A stretch of DNA of 52,500 bases from Glandiceps talaboti (GCF_964340395.1 NC_135556.1:9372501-9425000), one strand, 5' to 3'. Counted from the first letter of the stretch, positions 26,080-38,501 are shown. Numbers and translations: made by a program. Notes: generated by a model from the sequence alone, not told the origin.

Positions 26080-26434
26080 AGGCCTAAAAAATAACTGTTT
26101 GGTTTCTGTTACCCGACCCACCTAGTTTTTCACTGCCGACCCTTAACTTTTTTTTACGTGTTCTTGAAAAACTAACAAAATCGCAACAATTGTGAAGTCT
26201 CACGAGACATAGTGGATGCAGAAACTGACATCAACTTAAAAAGACAATATAAAACTGTTCCTCCAATCTGTAATGGTTGTACATCTAATGGAAAGAAGCC
26301 AATAACACAGAGATCATTTGGAAAAAATGGAAAACCAGAATTAGACACTCGCACATGAATAAAAATAAATCTACCTACCCCACCTATTTATTTATTTTGC
26401 CTAATCGGAACAACACAATTTTTTTAATAGGCCT
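26080..26434 (+). mobile_element. MITE family A, copy 3
   Basis: 355 bp from AGGCCTAAAAAATAACTGTT to ACACAATTTTTTTAATAGGC. Best-preserved inverted ends: AGGCCTA..A-rich at left and T-rich..TAGGCCT at right. Interior matches the other copies (GTTACCCGACCCACCTAG, GTCTCACGAGACATAGTGGA, CATCAACTTAAAAAGACAAT, CCAATCTGTAATGGTTGTAC). Confidence 0.85.
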
Positions 26435-26540
26435 ATTTCCTAACTCAAGCTTAAATTATTGGACCCTTGTGAACCAAAAATGTGCGAAAATACAACGCCA
26501 AAATAGTAACGCTTTGCACGGTTTTCACACTGAGCAATAC

Positions 26541-26585
26541 GATTAGATCATAGACAGTGAAGTTCTCCAGTGTCTCTGGTTAGAC
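26541..26585. mobile_element. Possible diverged micro-hairpin insertion (29 bp)
   Basis: CATAGACAGTGAAG ... CTCCAGTGTCTCT at 26549-26577 is an imperfect hairpin with the CATAGACA start. Flanks GATTAGAT and GGTTAGAC agree at 6 of 8 positions. Weaker than the other members. Confidence 0.4.
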
Positions 26586-26785
26586 CGACAACAATGAAAC
26601 CGTTAGCGGGATCTCAGAGTCATACTCATTCACATACAATTTTTTATGGCTGTTCACGTTGGTTAGCAACATCTCTGTCTTTGAGTTTGAATGAAATCGC
26701 TGCCATTCCCTACAGGAAACTGTTCTATGGAATTACATGCCAGGAGCGCTTTCAATATCATAGAATGTTTTGTTGATCTTTTTTT

Positions 26786-26826
26786 TTTCTTTTTTTCTTT
26801 TTTTTTCTTCTTTTTTTTTTGGGGGG
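26786..26826. repeat. T-rich / poly-G low-complexity run
   Basis: Long T runs with single C followed by GGGGGGG. Simple sequence only. Confidence 0.85.
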
Positions 26827-28599
26827 GTCGACAACTTTTACCAAGACAACCATTATATTAATCATTATAGTAACTACCTAGCATGGCTAATAGCCATACT
26901 GAGGTAGAACTGTAGATTGCTAAAATGTTATGGGTTGCTGGTTGTACACAACCTCAGCATATGCCACTTGACTTTCAGGCATTAATAGGTGGCAGAAATA
27001 GTCCGCACCAGGGCCGCTCTGTAGTCCGCATAAAAGGGTGACTAAGCCCAGACAATATTGTCCAGACCAGATTTGGAGGTGTGAACGCATTTAAAGCTGA
27101 CTCGGTTCTAAATCTTGGTGCATATTCATGAGGTCGACACCTAGAAAATGAACCATGTGTACATTTCTTTTGTCTTTTGTTAGTTAATTTATGCGGGTAA
27201 ACTGTGTCTTCACTAACATTTTCCACTAAAAGTTTCAAAATTGTCTTGTTTTTTGAAGGACTACTATAATAATATTTCACCGCCCTTGCTTTATTGTCAT
27301 ATCAGGAAAGTCAAGAACTTGACAAAAGCTATTCAAAACAAAGTAATCAAAGTTGTAAAACCAAAATGGTGCCGTGGAGAGTTGTGTCTGGTCATGTTCT
27401 GATCATGGAAGTATAACCCACGGTCTGATCTAGTAGCAGTATATCAACGACGAATCTACATTACAAACAAACAAACAAACAACACACACACACACACGGT
27501 GATATTAAAAAGCACGCAACACAAAGGTTGGTTCACATCCCTCGCATCAGTACCGGTACCCATTCTACTGAGTTATAAATATAAATCACATTCTCAGCTA
27601 CAACATTGAACTTGTATGATACAAAAATCTTCAGAATGTGCGGGCCATATTTTCACTACCGGCATTGGCAGTCACCATCACTGCCTTTAAAAAAATTAAT
27701 ACAGATAAATGGAAGCAAAAACAATCCTCTTGACGGTAGTTTAGTAGTCAGTTATGAATTATGTAACGTTAAATAACGCTATTCAAATATTTCCCTCTAT
27801 GCCTCCCATATACCGATAGTAAATCTTCAAACATCCATACAGACATGCGGACTTTGCTCCCTACTAGATACATCCATGTTTTACGTTACTTTCGTATTGC
27901 AAATTTAGCTGATGATGTCATGTCAAAGCCACGTGGTCTAAAAACCTGAATCTCCGTACATACATTTCGATATGAAATTATTTATCCGTGATGTTTAGAA
28001 TTTTGGTCGGTCAATATAGTTTCAATGACCAAGTGTGACCCCCACTGATGTCTAAAGTACTAATATCAGTACCTGACCGGCCATGGCCATGGCCTTGTTT
28101 TTGTTTTTGATTTTCTTCAATATTCAAATCTACGTAATGTCTGGTTTGTTAGGCCATAAATTCCAAGCATATTTACCATGATATCACAAATATAGACCAG
28201 TTACAGAAAGTAATAAGTGTCAGCAAAATACTGTAATATCGACACTGTTTCAAGGATTTTAGGGACGCTGGTGCTTGGATTATTTTACGGTTGACATTAC
28301 CTAGCCAGTAATATAAGGAGTAGTACATGGGTATTTTATCCCTGGACTCTCTGTCTGTTTATATCGAAATGGAATAAGCTGAAACAGTTCTTCTTTGAGC
28401 AGGAAATATGTTGTGATTATGGATATTATATATATACATGTATATAATTGCCAACACATCGGCAACGAGAGTAATGACATTGACTATACGTAATATGTAA
28501 AGATGTAGTGTAAAATTGGAATACGGTCGTCAGGAACTAGATTAGGGTAGGGGGAGGCTCAGGAGAAAAATTGTTGTCACGGGAAAAAAAACGAATTGG
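26827..28599. other. No gene seen; short (ACAA)(CA) tract
   Basis: AT-rich DNA. A CAAA/CA tract lies at about 27462-27496. No recognised domain in open frames such as 26975-27280 (minus). Confidence 0.55.
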
Positions 28600-28715
28600 G
28601 ACGTGCGTGAAAATTCGGATTGTCTGAAAGGGGCCCGGAGTCACGTACAAATATTTTGCTCATGAGTTGAACCAAATTTAACTCCAGGAGCAGACGTTTA
28701 ACAAGCGTATTTTTA
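28600..28715. repeat. Dispersed repeat S, copy 1
   Basis: GTCTGAAAGGGGCCC, TATTTTGCTCATGAGTTGAACC, AAATTTAACTCCAGGAGCAG and GTTTAACAAG match 34440-34525 in the same orientation. The copy sits inside a chance minus-strand open frame. No function assigned. Confidence 0.7.
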
Positions 28716-29248
28716 AAAGGGTGACTGGCAGAGAATGTGTGTCTCTTGAAGGGTAGACAATATACTCGCGATAGACTATGGGTTTCAGGCCACTGTGTCA
28801 GACGTGGTCTTGGAGGAGTCAGTACAATTCCTCCAAGAGTGGTAAGAGGCCAAGCCTGAAATAGACGGGTTTGCAAGTAGAAGTTTACATGCCTTGTCTG
28901 TGGTTTACATTGTGCACGCAAAACATCTCACAAAACCGGCCATAACTAAAGCGGCATATCAGTAAATATGAAAAACGTGATCTTGGTAATTTGGATACCA
29001 GTTCTGAAAATATTCTCTGGGAAAATAGGTTAAAATGAACATCGAGATAGCTGCCTATTTCCCATTGTTTATAAATCGTCAAGAGGTTAAGCTATCCACT
29101 CAGATGAACCACTCTTTGTCACTTTATAATCTGGCATTATACATGGGATAATTTCCAAAATGTACATGTTTTATCGTTTCATTTTGGACTTTATAGAAGT
29201 TGATGACTAAAATTACCTTACCCTCGATGAAAGTTATGAATGCGACTA
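28716..29248. other. No gene seen; small hairpin
   Basis: A 10-bp stem (TCTTGGAGGA near 28808, TCCTCCAAGA near 28829) flanked by GTGG on both sides, otherwise unremarkable. Confidence 0.45.
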
Positions 29249-29287
29249 GGTTTTACCATAGACAGGGTGGAGGGTCTATGGTTTTAC
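29249..29287. mobile_element. Micro-hairpin insertion 2 (23 bp, 8-bp TSD)
   Basis: CATAGAC at 29257 and GTCTAT ending at 29279 enclose a short GGGTGGAGG centre. Exact 8-bp repeats GGTTTTAC flank it at 29249-29256 and 29280-29287. Confidence 0.7.
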
Positions 29288-29543
29288 CTACTAGAATTAG
29301 TTGCGACAAGATTGTAAATGCACATGGGCGAGTTTTGCCAGATTGCTTTATTTCAAGTGATTTGAAAATTGTGAATGGCGGACTTGGCCGTGGTCCATCG
29401 AATTGTCGAGTACTACCGTGGTGGCACTAGTCGTTCCTCACTGAAACGGCAAGTGCCACCTTCCGGCGATATTTATTGTCTTTGAACCTTTCTCAACAAA
29501 TAAATCACACATAACTCCCCAAACGCTTCCATTCTAGAAATCC
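29288..29543. other. No gene seen
   Basis: No recognised coding or repeat signal. Confidence 0.45.
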
Positions 29544-29700
29544 GGTGCCGACCCTAAACCTTTTTAATAAAGAAGAAAAATCAGTAAAATCGAGAAAATT
29601 GTGAGTGAAGTCTTGCCAGAAATGGTCATCAACTTAAAAAAGACAATAAAAAAAACGCGGTTCTTCCAATCTGGAATGCAGAGCAGATGTCTTTGAAATA
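29544..29700 (+). mobile_element. MITE family A, partial copy
   Basis: Retains TGCCGACCCTAAACCTTTTT, AAAATCGAGAAAATTGTGAG, CATCAACTTAAAAAAGACAA and TTCTTCCAATCTGGAATG in family order; both termini are missing. Confidence 0.7.
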
Positions 29701-30011
29701 GAATTATTTAGTTTGGTTTAAAATTTAGTTGAAGTGGGCACAAAACTTGATTTGGTTCTGACTGTTCTGAATTTAGGGACACGAAATCGTCTCCCTGATG
29801 GCAGGAGTTCAAAGTGTTGGGACATAATGTGGCCTTTGTCATTTACCATTTTCCCAGCTTTGTTTTGTACACGAGATGTAAACATTTCATTCAAATTAGT
29901 CTACTTTTCACTCAATACTTTACTAAACACATTTACAATTTTGTTCAAGACACTCTTGTAGCTAGTCCCTAGACTACCAAACCAGCACAAAAAAGAAAAT
30001 GTTAAACCGAC

Positions 30012-30159
30012 TCAAAACTCCGATAGAATGTCTGTAATACCTTGGCATTTACAAAATTTTAGGCCCCTCAATTGTTGTAGACAGTAAACTCTAGATTGAC
30101 ATTTCTTGTTAATGAAATCTGTGTTGGCCTTAACATTTGATTTATTATCCAAGACTGTT

Positions 30160-30229
<70 letters not shown>

Positions 30230-31130
30230 TCACCTGTTCAACTTTAACATTGTCAATAAAAAGGTCGGGCACTACTTTAGGGTTCTTCCTAAAGTCGACC
30301 TTTCGTCCAAGTAGTTTTCTTTACACCAAGTAACAAACCTATCAACTTCATCGAAATAAGTACGGTCAGAATTTGACAGGTCAACTAATGCAGAGTTATC
30401 AGAATATTTGATAAGTGGATTTGTATCGGTACCTGATGAGCAGTCATTTGTGTAAAGTGTAAATAGTTTGTGTGAGAGTATCGTGCTCTGTGAGGCACCC
30501 CTAAATGTTGAATGGAAGGCTGAACTTAATTTTTGGTAGCGAACAAACTGGGAAAGGTTGACAAGAAAATCCATTATCCAGAGGATGAGTTTGGGGTTAA
30601 CGTTTAAATAACTAAGTTTATGAGCCATCATGTTTGGTTGACTTCTGTTAACGACTGATGAAAAATCAATAACCAATAGTCTTACAAATGAACTTGGTTT
30701 TTCAAGATGTGTATACGCATCGTGAAGTAATGTGAGAGTTGCATTATCAGTACCTCTATTACTTTAATATGTAAATTGGTATGGGTCAAGGTGTGAATGT
30801 TTTTGTGGGTTTTGACAAAGTAAAATACGCTCGAAGCATTTCATCACAATGGAAGTCAGTGCTACAGGACGATGCCTTGGAAGTTTTTAGGGACCGGACA
30901 GATGGTAGATGTTTTCCAAATGGTTGATATCGTATGATCATTGTACGACCAATTGAACAATCTACTGGAAACACTAGCTAACTGCGATGCATAGACATTC
31001 AGTAACCTACCACATATGTTATCAGGACCCATAGCTTTCCTTATATTTAGTTTCTTAAAAATAGACAACTCGTTTATCACTGATTTCAAATTAACTCTTC
31101 TTTTCTTCTTATTTACTCTCAAGATCTAAC
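30012..31130 (-). pseudogene. Broken CR1/L2-like LINE reverse transcriptase
   Basis: Read on the minus strand from 31130 downwards, three frame-shifted segments join in RT order. First, RKAMGPDNICGRLLN ... LFNWS ... TIWKTSTICPVPK (30862-31122). A short out-of-frame piece with RPVALTSIVMKCFERI follows. Then VIDFSSVVNRSQPNMMAHKL ... GASQSTILSHKLFTLYTND ... IKYSDNSALVDL (30272-30676), and last the thumb with YIGTVLDNKSNVKANTDFI and KCQSRVYCLQQLR (to 30012). The active-site (Y/F)SDD has become YSDN at about 30395-30406, and frameshifts separate the blocks. A (TA)n tract expanded in frame immediately before YIGTVLD. The motif style (RPVALTS, SDDSA) fits the CR1/L2 side of the jockey superfamily. 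Endonuclease and 5' part are not seen. Dead copy. Confidence 0.88.
30162..30227. repeat. (TA)n microsatellite inside the LINE fragment
   Basis: About 33 TA units encoding Ile-Tyr repeats in the RT frame; both flanking LINE segments remain in phase across it. Confidence 0.95.
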
Positions 31131-31382
31131 CCGATGTTATCTATTTCCTTTCCAAAATCGTGAATATCAAAGCGACAGTACATTACAACTTCGCCTCGCC
31201 ACCACCCTGTGTTGCTTGGCAAGGTGGTAAATAAAACAAGTTTGCCTTTGGGATTATATTAACTGGGATTGTCGACACTGAATAATCCGGTCAATCATTG
31301 CACTGCGCTCATTGTATGTCACGGCGTACAAGTATAAACGACGTTCATACTTCCATGACCATAGTTTCTGCGACCTGTCATT
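31131..31382. other. No gene seen
   Basis: Sequence upstream of the LINE fragment; may contain further unrecognised LINE remnants. Confidence 0.4.
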
Positions 31383-31429
31383 TGTTTGACCATAGACACT
31401 CCACCTTTGTGGAGGGTCCATGGTTTGAT
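31383..31429. mobile_element. Micro-hairpin insertion 3 (31 bp)
   Basis: CATAGACACTCCAC at 31391 and GTGGAGGGTCCAT ending at 31421 pair at 12 of 14 positions (counting the next G). Flanks TGTTTGAC and GGTTTGAT match at 6 of 8. An older member of the set. Confidence 0.6.
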
Positions 31430-31820
31430 GGGATGCGTTAATTCTGGCAAACTTGTTTGGCAAATCGATCTGACGCAATATAGCTTGTGACCGTGGCATG
31501 CATAGCTTGGGTCAAAATCTATAACACCATTAAAGTATAAATAATGTTTAAACTTCCACGATAACACATACCTTTGAGAAATTATACTGACAGTATAATT
31601 ACTCCAAGCACAGACTATTCTCGTGTCAAACCCCGACACGAACTTGTTTTTCCTTGAAGAGTATATCTCGTGAGACCTATGGAAATTATCAAAATCTATA
31701 TTGTAGTTGAAAAGAGCAAGAATGAATAGAGGGGAAATTTAAGGGACATCATTTCTATATACACGTGTATTGTGCAAAGAACCCGATATCTTTGACCGCG
31801 TTGCCGTCAACCGAGCAATG
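31430..31820. other. No gene seen
   Basis: No recognisable domain; chance minus-strand frames only. Confidence 0.45.
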
Positions 31821-31821
31821 G

Positions 31822-31908
<87 letters not shown>
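31822..31908. repeat. (TA)n microsatellite
   Basis: Uninterrupted TA dinucleotides of about 87 bp. Confidence 0.96.
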
Positions 31909-31910
<2 letters not shown>

Positions 31911-32344
31911 AGGTAAGTCATAAACTGAAGGAAAAGTGCTCAATACTGAGAAGTAGAGCTGTATTTACACAAAGTACACAAGTTATGGTACGGAGGCCGT
32001 TACGATCTTCAGACGACTAAATAACGGAAATTCAAGTGATAGAATTCGAACTCACAGAAGAACTGGTACCCGGATGTGATGCGCGTTGTTGAGTGACATG
32101 GTGGAATGATAGAATGTATTTGTTTTCGTGGACGATTTAGTGGACGATCTAGTGGAATTAGTCTCTAAAAAAAACCATGAATCATGGTCTGAGTACTTCA
32201 CAAATGTATTCAATGCTCAAGTCCAAAGTGATGAAAGTTTCTCGATTTCCATGATCTTATCAGATCCACCTTGATAGACATAAATTCAGGCATTAATGGT
32301 GAGATTAATATCCGACTGTAGTCTTTTGGACAAGGTAATTACTT
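31909..32344. other. No gene seen
   Basis: Non-coding; includes a small CCATGAATCATGG palindrome near 32172. Confidence 0.45.
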
Positions 32345-32730
32345 TGATAGTCTAGTTCCTATACTGTATCATTACCATTTATACCTCCACTCACAGTATA
32401 GTCAGAGTCGTTACTCTAGAAGTCTTGAAATGCATGAGATGCAATTTAAAATTCATTTAAAGCCACCCACACAGTCATTAACATCATGTCTTTGTTAATA
32501 AATCACAAAACTCTAACCAATAACACAGTCCCTCATAAAGTTAGTGTTTATTGGGACAGTAATGTTCAAATGTGGTATATTTGTCAGCTCATGATGCTAC
32601 TTATATACTGTTTACATCACCAAAACATTTAGGTTTCACTGATTGGGTGAACAACTTTTTGTGCTATTTGAGGGGCTTTTGGCTAGACGTGGTTTAGTTA
32701 GAAACCATATTGGCATCCAGACTATTACTT
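32345..32730 (+). repeat. Dispersed repeat Q, copy 2 (split)
   Basis: Block 1 (32345-32395: TCTAGTTCCTATACTGTATC, ATTACCATTTATACCTCCAC) and block 2 (32690-32730: GTGGTTTAGTTAGAAACC, TTGGCATCCAGACTA) match 25381-25530. About 300 bp of extra sequence separates them here. Block 2 preserves the uninterrupted GGTTTAGT site. Confidence 0.7.
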
Positions 32731-32927
32731 TGAAGGAGATCATTGAAGAACAATAAAAATAAAACTCAAGGTGTGGATATGGGATCAGTTTGGCATTCTA
32801 CATAGACATTCTCCAACAATTCTTGTAGACATGTTATGTAACCATTTTTTCTTCACGAAAGGCATGTTCCCACAGGAATCAATGGGGTAGGGGTTTCTAA
32901 CATTGTCTTTTGAAAGTAAATTACATG

Positions 32928-33286
32928 TATGTCAAAACTAAAATTATTGTATTTACTAAGAGATGAAATTCTTAAGAAAATTGAAAAGTGGTTATTGGTG
33001 GTCATAAACTCGACGTTGTTCGCTTTTTATGAATATCTAGGCGTGATTATGTCAAGCAGTGGTCTATGGTATTTAGCGCTTGCAGCTCAAGCGAGTAAAG
33101 CAATGATTGCGGTCATGAGTCAACTTGCAAAACTTGGGGACCTCCTAGTCAAAACTAAATTTAAAAGTTTTTGACTGTAAACTATTACCGATATTAAATT
33201 ATACAGTGGAGATTTTGGGTTTTAATAGGTCTACTGAAACTGAACGTGTTCAAAGTAAATTTCAGTGTTATATTTTGAGTCGTATA
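32928..33286 (+). pseudogene. LINE reverse-transcriptase C-terminal fragment
   Basis: Plus-strand frame at 32929-33174 encodes FYEYLGVIMSSSGLW ... AQASKAMIAVMSQLAKLGDL. A one-base shift near 33173 lets it continue as DCKLLPILNYTVEILGFN, then TERVQSKFQCYILSRI and a stop at about 33286. The (F)xYLGV.. SSG.W and LxPILNYxxEIxGFN strings are typical of the thumb and connector of non-LTR ORF2 proteins. The palm with the catalytic YADD is absent. Orientation is opposite to the two neighbouring LINE fragments. Confidence 0.75.
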
Positions 33287-33455
33287 TAAACATATATGTA
33301 GTCTTTGAGTATGGGAGCTACAAAAATGCTTGACAAGTGTTCATTACGGGAAGTAGGCTGAAATGTTTTGAGATTGCTGAACGAGAGCTGCAAAACTTTA
33401 ACCTCAGACCACTTCTCCTCAGCCCTGGTTCAAGTTCTTAGGTCATAGTGGTGTA
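33287..33455. other. No gene seen
   Basis: Possible 3' flank of the preceding LINE fragment; includes a CTCAGACCACT half-site near 33404. Confidence 0.4.
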
Positions 33456-33456
33456 A

Positions 33457-33496
33457 ACTACATCTCAGACCACAATGTAGTGACCTGAGACTACAT
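33457..33496. repeat. CTCAGACC hairpin between ACTACAT repeats
   Basis: CTCAGACCAC and GTGACCTGAG (33464-33489) form an imperfect stem. ACTACAT occurs directly on both sides (33457-33463 and 33490-33496). Same hairpin type as at 21369. Confidence 0.45.
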
Positions 33497-33570
33497 GTAC
33501 ATGTAGGCCCTACCTACTGGTATATTATGTAACTGCACTTGACGCCAGTGTGATTTCTAACTAAACTGTG

Positions 33571-34350
33571 TTATTGAAAGAACCGATGTGACGTCATCTG
33601 TTTTCTTTGTACCTGACACAATCCCAGCTGCTGTATTTTGGGCATGTTCAAGAGGGACAATGTTTTTAGCTGGCAGCCCATACAGAAGGGCCATTCAGTA
33701 GTCAGGTATCGATGATATAAGTGCATGACCAAGGTTCTGACAAACTCCGTTTGTAAGATACTGGCGTATGCGACCATAGACAGTGGAGGGGCCCCTCCAC
33801 TGTAAATGATGCGACCTATTGTTCGGGGGTGAAAAAGAACTGATCTACATGTCAACGAGATGTGCTTCTTGAGGTTATAACGGTCATCAATTGTTACACA
33901 AATGGTACATGCTGAATCCACTAACTGCACAGAAGACGATCCCATGTTGATGTGGTTCATGAGACGAGGAAGCCTGTTGAACTGAGACGTGATAAGGAGG
34001 ACCTCGGTTTTGCCATCATTAAACTAGCTTATTTTGGGTCGTTTAATATCATGTGCAACAGTTTCCATCTTAGTTACTGTAGTTGACGTATGTGATTGGG
34101 GAAATATATTGGTAAATCTGGTTGTCGTCTGCATGTTGTTGCATATTGAGATTTTGATGTCGGATTAGCTTTCCAAGTGGTGATGTGTATAGACAGCATA
34201 CGCGTGTAAGAGTGGACCAAGCACAGGGTTTTGTGACACTCCACACTGCAAATGTTTGGTTTCTGATATGCCTTGTACAGAAATGGACTGTTGTATATCT
34301 TTGAGGTATAAAGACTCTAGTCGAATGCCTGTAATACAGAGCTCGGAATA
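33571..34350 (-). pseudogene. Second broken LINE reverse transcriptase
   Basis: Read on the minus strand: SLYLKDIQQSISVQG-like palm sequence near 34310, then PLGKLIRHQNLNMQQHADDN (HADD for YADD at about 34125) and QIYQYISP. After frame changes a thumb segment follows with VTIDDRYNLKKHISLTCRSV, FHPRTIGRI and a worn VxLxMPKIQQLGLCQ end (33571-33960). Motifs fit CR1/L2-like elements. The first residue of YADD is changed and several frameshifts are present, so it is inactive. A micro-hairpin insertion (33775-33807) lies inside it. Confidence 0.75.
33767..33815. mobile_element. Micro-hairpin insertion 4 (33 bp) inside a LINE relic
   Basis: CATAGACAGTGGAGGGG at 33775 faces CCCCTCCACTGTAAAT ending at 33807. 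The stem is perfect except for the outer two changed bases. Flanks TATGCGAC (33767-33774) and GATGCGAC (33808-33815) share ATGCGAC. Confidence 0.7.
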
Positions 34351-34380
34351 AACTTGAAATTATGCTGGAGTCAGAATTTA

Positions 34381-34543
34381 CGGGGGGGGGGGGGCATGAA
34401 CAAAATTGAGGTTCAAAGGGAGGGGGGCATGACAATTGTGATGGTCTGAAAGGGCCCCCGAATATTCTGCTCATGATTTGAACCAAAATTAAACCTCAGG
34501 AGCAGTTGTTTACCAAGTAAATTTACATTTGTATAAGTGTATG
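34381..34543. repeat. Dispersed repeat S, copy 2
   Basis: After a 12-base G-run, GTCTGAAAGGGCCCC, TATTCTGCTCATGATTTGAACC and AAACCTCAGGAGCAG with GTTTACCAAG match 28600-28715. A further worn echo (CAGGAGCAATCGTTTACC) lies at about 34720 beyond the TC tract. Confidence 0.65.
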
Positions 34544-36683
<2,140 letters not shown>

Positions 36684-36692
<9 letters not shown>

Positions 36693-36855
36693 TAGTCTCG
36701 CTGCCAGACTCGAGACTATCGTCCCTAATCTGTTTACCGAGCGGCGCAGCCGCGAGAATAGAGGGGGACTGGTCCCGCTCTTCTCGCGGCTGCGCCGCTC
36801 GGTAAACAGATTAGGGACGATAGTCTCGAGTCTGGCAGCGAGACTATGCTCCTTA
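36684..36855. mobile_element. Fold-back element with 9-bp target duplication
   Basis: Element 36693-36846 (154 bp) has arms of about 70 bp that are near-perfect reverse complements: TAGTCTCGCTGCCAGACTCG ... GGCGCAGCCGCGAGAA on the left and TTCTCGCGGCTGCGCC ... GTCTGGCAGCGAGACTA on the right, with a small GGGGGACTGGTCC centre. TGCTCCTTA flanks it exactly on both sides (36684-36692 and 36847-36855). A 9-bp duplication is typical of Mutator-like elements, but no transposase is present to prove class. Confidence 0.9.
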
Positions 36856-37864
36856 CAGCAGTTTGTTTTTCCCGCATATGCATACATTACCCATAATCCT
36901 TTTAAGTATTCTGCAGATATCTGCGCAATGTGCACTCATGACTCATGAAAATCTGGAATGCACTGATCGAAGCCAATTGTACAGTTATACTATAAAAACA
37001 GGAGTTATGAGTATAATTGAAATAAAACAAGAGAATAAGAGATGAGGGCCCTCAGAATCGTCACGTAGAGTGATATAACAGTTACATGGATGCCGGGCAT
37101 GTACCCATAGGTACGGGCCCGGGGGGGGGGGGGGGTTCTGCATGCCGAACGTCATTAAGTATTTCCTTTACTTTGGTGCTCATGATCGTAATTTCGATGA
37201 TGCCCAAGATATTTGAGGCGTGAATACCTGTTGTTCTTCTAAAGGCTTGTTTATTACTGTGAAGATCACACCCTAACACTTAATTGTTCTATAAACGACA
37301 CATGGACAAGAATACTATTCCCATAGAGGTTAGTCTAGTTAATTCCTGATGGACCGTATTTCGTTCAGCGTTACGTTGTACATAACACGGTCAGTCAGAA
37401 ACTATAGACGACATGGACGACATGGATGCCATATAATATTCCCAATAGTCACTCAATTTTACTTAGCTAGAAATAATGTCCACAGACTCAAATCTGTCAG
37501 CACGTCTCTACTGTGAGTTTGTTGACGCTATTGGCCGGTCAGGTTTGTTAAGAAGCTCCATACACTAGCAATATTTGTGGCCCAATTTTAAACTATTATT
37601 GGAAACGATTGTCATGTCATCTAAATCTGTATTACTATGCATCAAACGCGTAGAAATGTGAAACACGTTTAGTGGTGGCGGTATGTAGTGCATAATGAAA
37701 AGGCGTACTACGAACATTTATTTCAAAATGAGCCCTGTGATATTACAATCTACGTACGTCCTAACCATGTAGTTCATATCATAAGCCTGCTTATATACAT
37801 ACATATGTATCGAATACACTAGCTACACGTATAGCGTTTATGTACGTATTGATTGCAAGCACGG
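36856..37864. other. No gene seen; poly-G run
   Basis: Non-coding DNA with a GGGCCC plus 16-base G-run at about 37115-37135. No domain recognised. Confidence 0.5.
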
Positions 37865-38124
37865 TAGATTTGAATATTCATTTGTTTACTGCCCGGTTAT
37901 GGGGGTGAACTCATGAATATATTCTGAACTAAATGCAAATGTATTCAAATCACTTCCGACTCGCAATCTGAACTATTTTTCAGATCGAGTATAATCCGAT
38001 TAGACAGGCGCTAATGGGAAAGTACAGAAACGTCCACCTCATCAGCATAAAAGTACAGAATTGAACTCAATCTGAACTATAGTACGGAAAGTGTCGTAAA
38101 CTGTACTATTTTTTCTACTAGTGT
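37865..38124 (-). mobile_element. 260-bp repeat M, copy 2 (inverted)
   Basis: Reverse complement of 20845-21104 with the same length and no difference seen by eye. Here it abuts AGGTGACAAGAGGCGATTTC. Confidence 0.88.
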
Positions 38125-38152
38125 AAGGTGACAAGAGGCGATTTCACACCTT

Positions 38153-38185
38153 GTATGTATGTATGTATGTATGTATGTATGTATG

Positions 38186-38219
<34 letters not shown>

Positions 38220-38224
38220 TGTAT
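38153..38224. repeat. (TATG)n microsatellite
   Basis: TATG tetramers with one TATA variant, followed directly by TATAACACATGTG, the junction shared with the other Penelope-associated tracts. Confidence 0.95.
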
Positions 38225-38274
38225 AACACATGTGTTTTGCGTTATATCTCAGTATCAATAATGCAACCGCAAAT

Positions 38275-38501
38275 TTCCTTCCAAGGTGTCGAATGGGAGA
38301 AATTTGCTCCCCCTTTTTCTTGTGTGCCTATGAAACGAATGTTGCCCATAATGATTTTATAGTTACTAGAGTATCGGCTTGTGTTCAATATCATTGATCG
38401 ACGTTTTCTAAAGATAGATTTGTTACCGACAGCAGTAGTTCATGCATATTATAAATACACGTTATAATAGTATTGTTCACTTAATAATGTTTTAAATTAC
38501 A
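38275..38501 (+). repeat. Dispersed repeat R, copy 2
   Basis: Matches 20644-20840 with small insertions (an extra TGTCGAATGGGAGAAATTTG segment near 38287). Confidence 0.82.

Noticed and set aside
28577-28921. 114-codon minus-strand frame
   Set aside because: Overlaps dispersed repeat S, has no domain, and composition matches its flanks.
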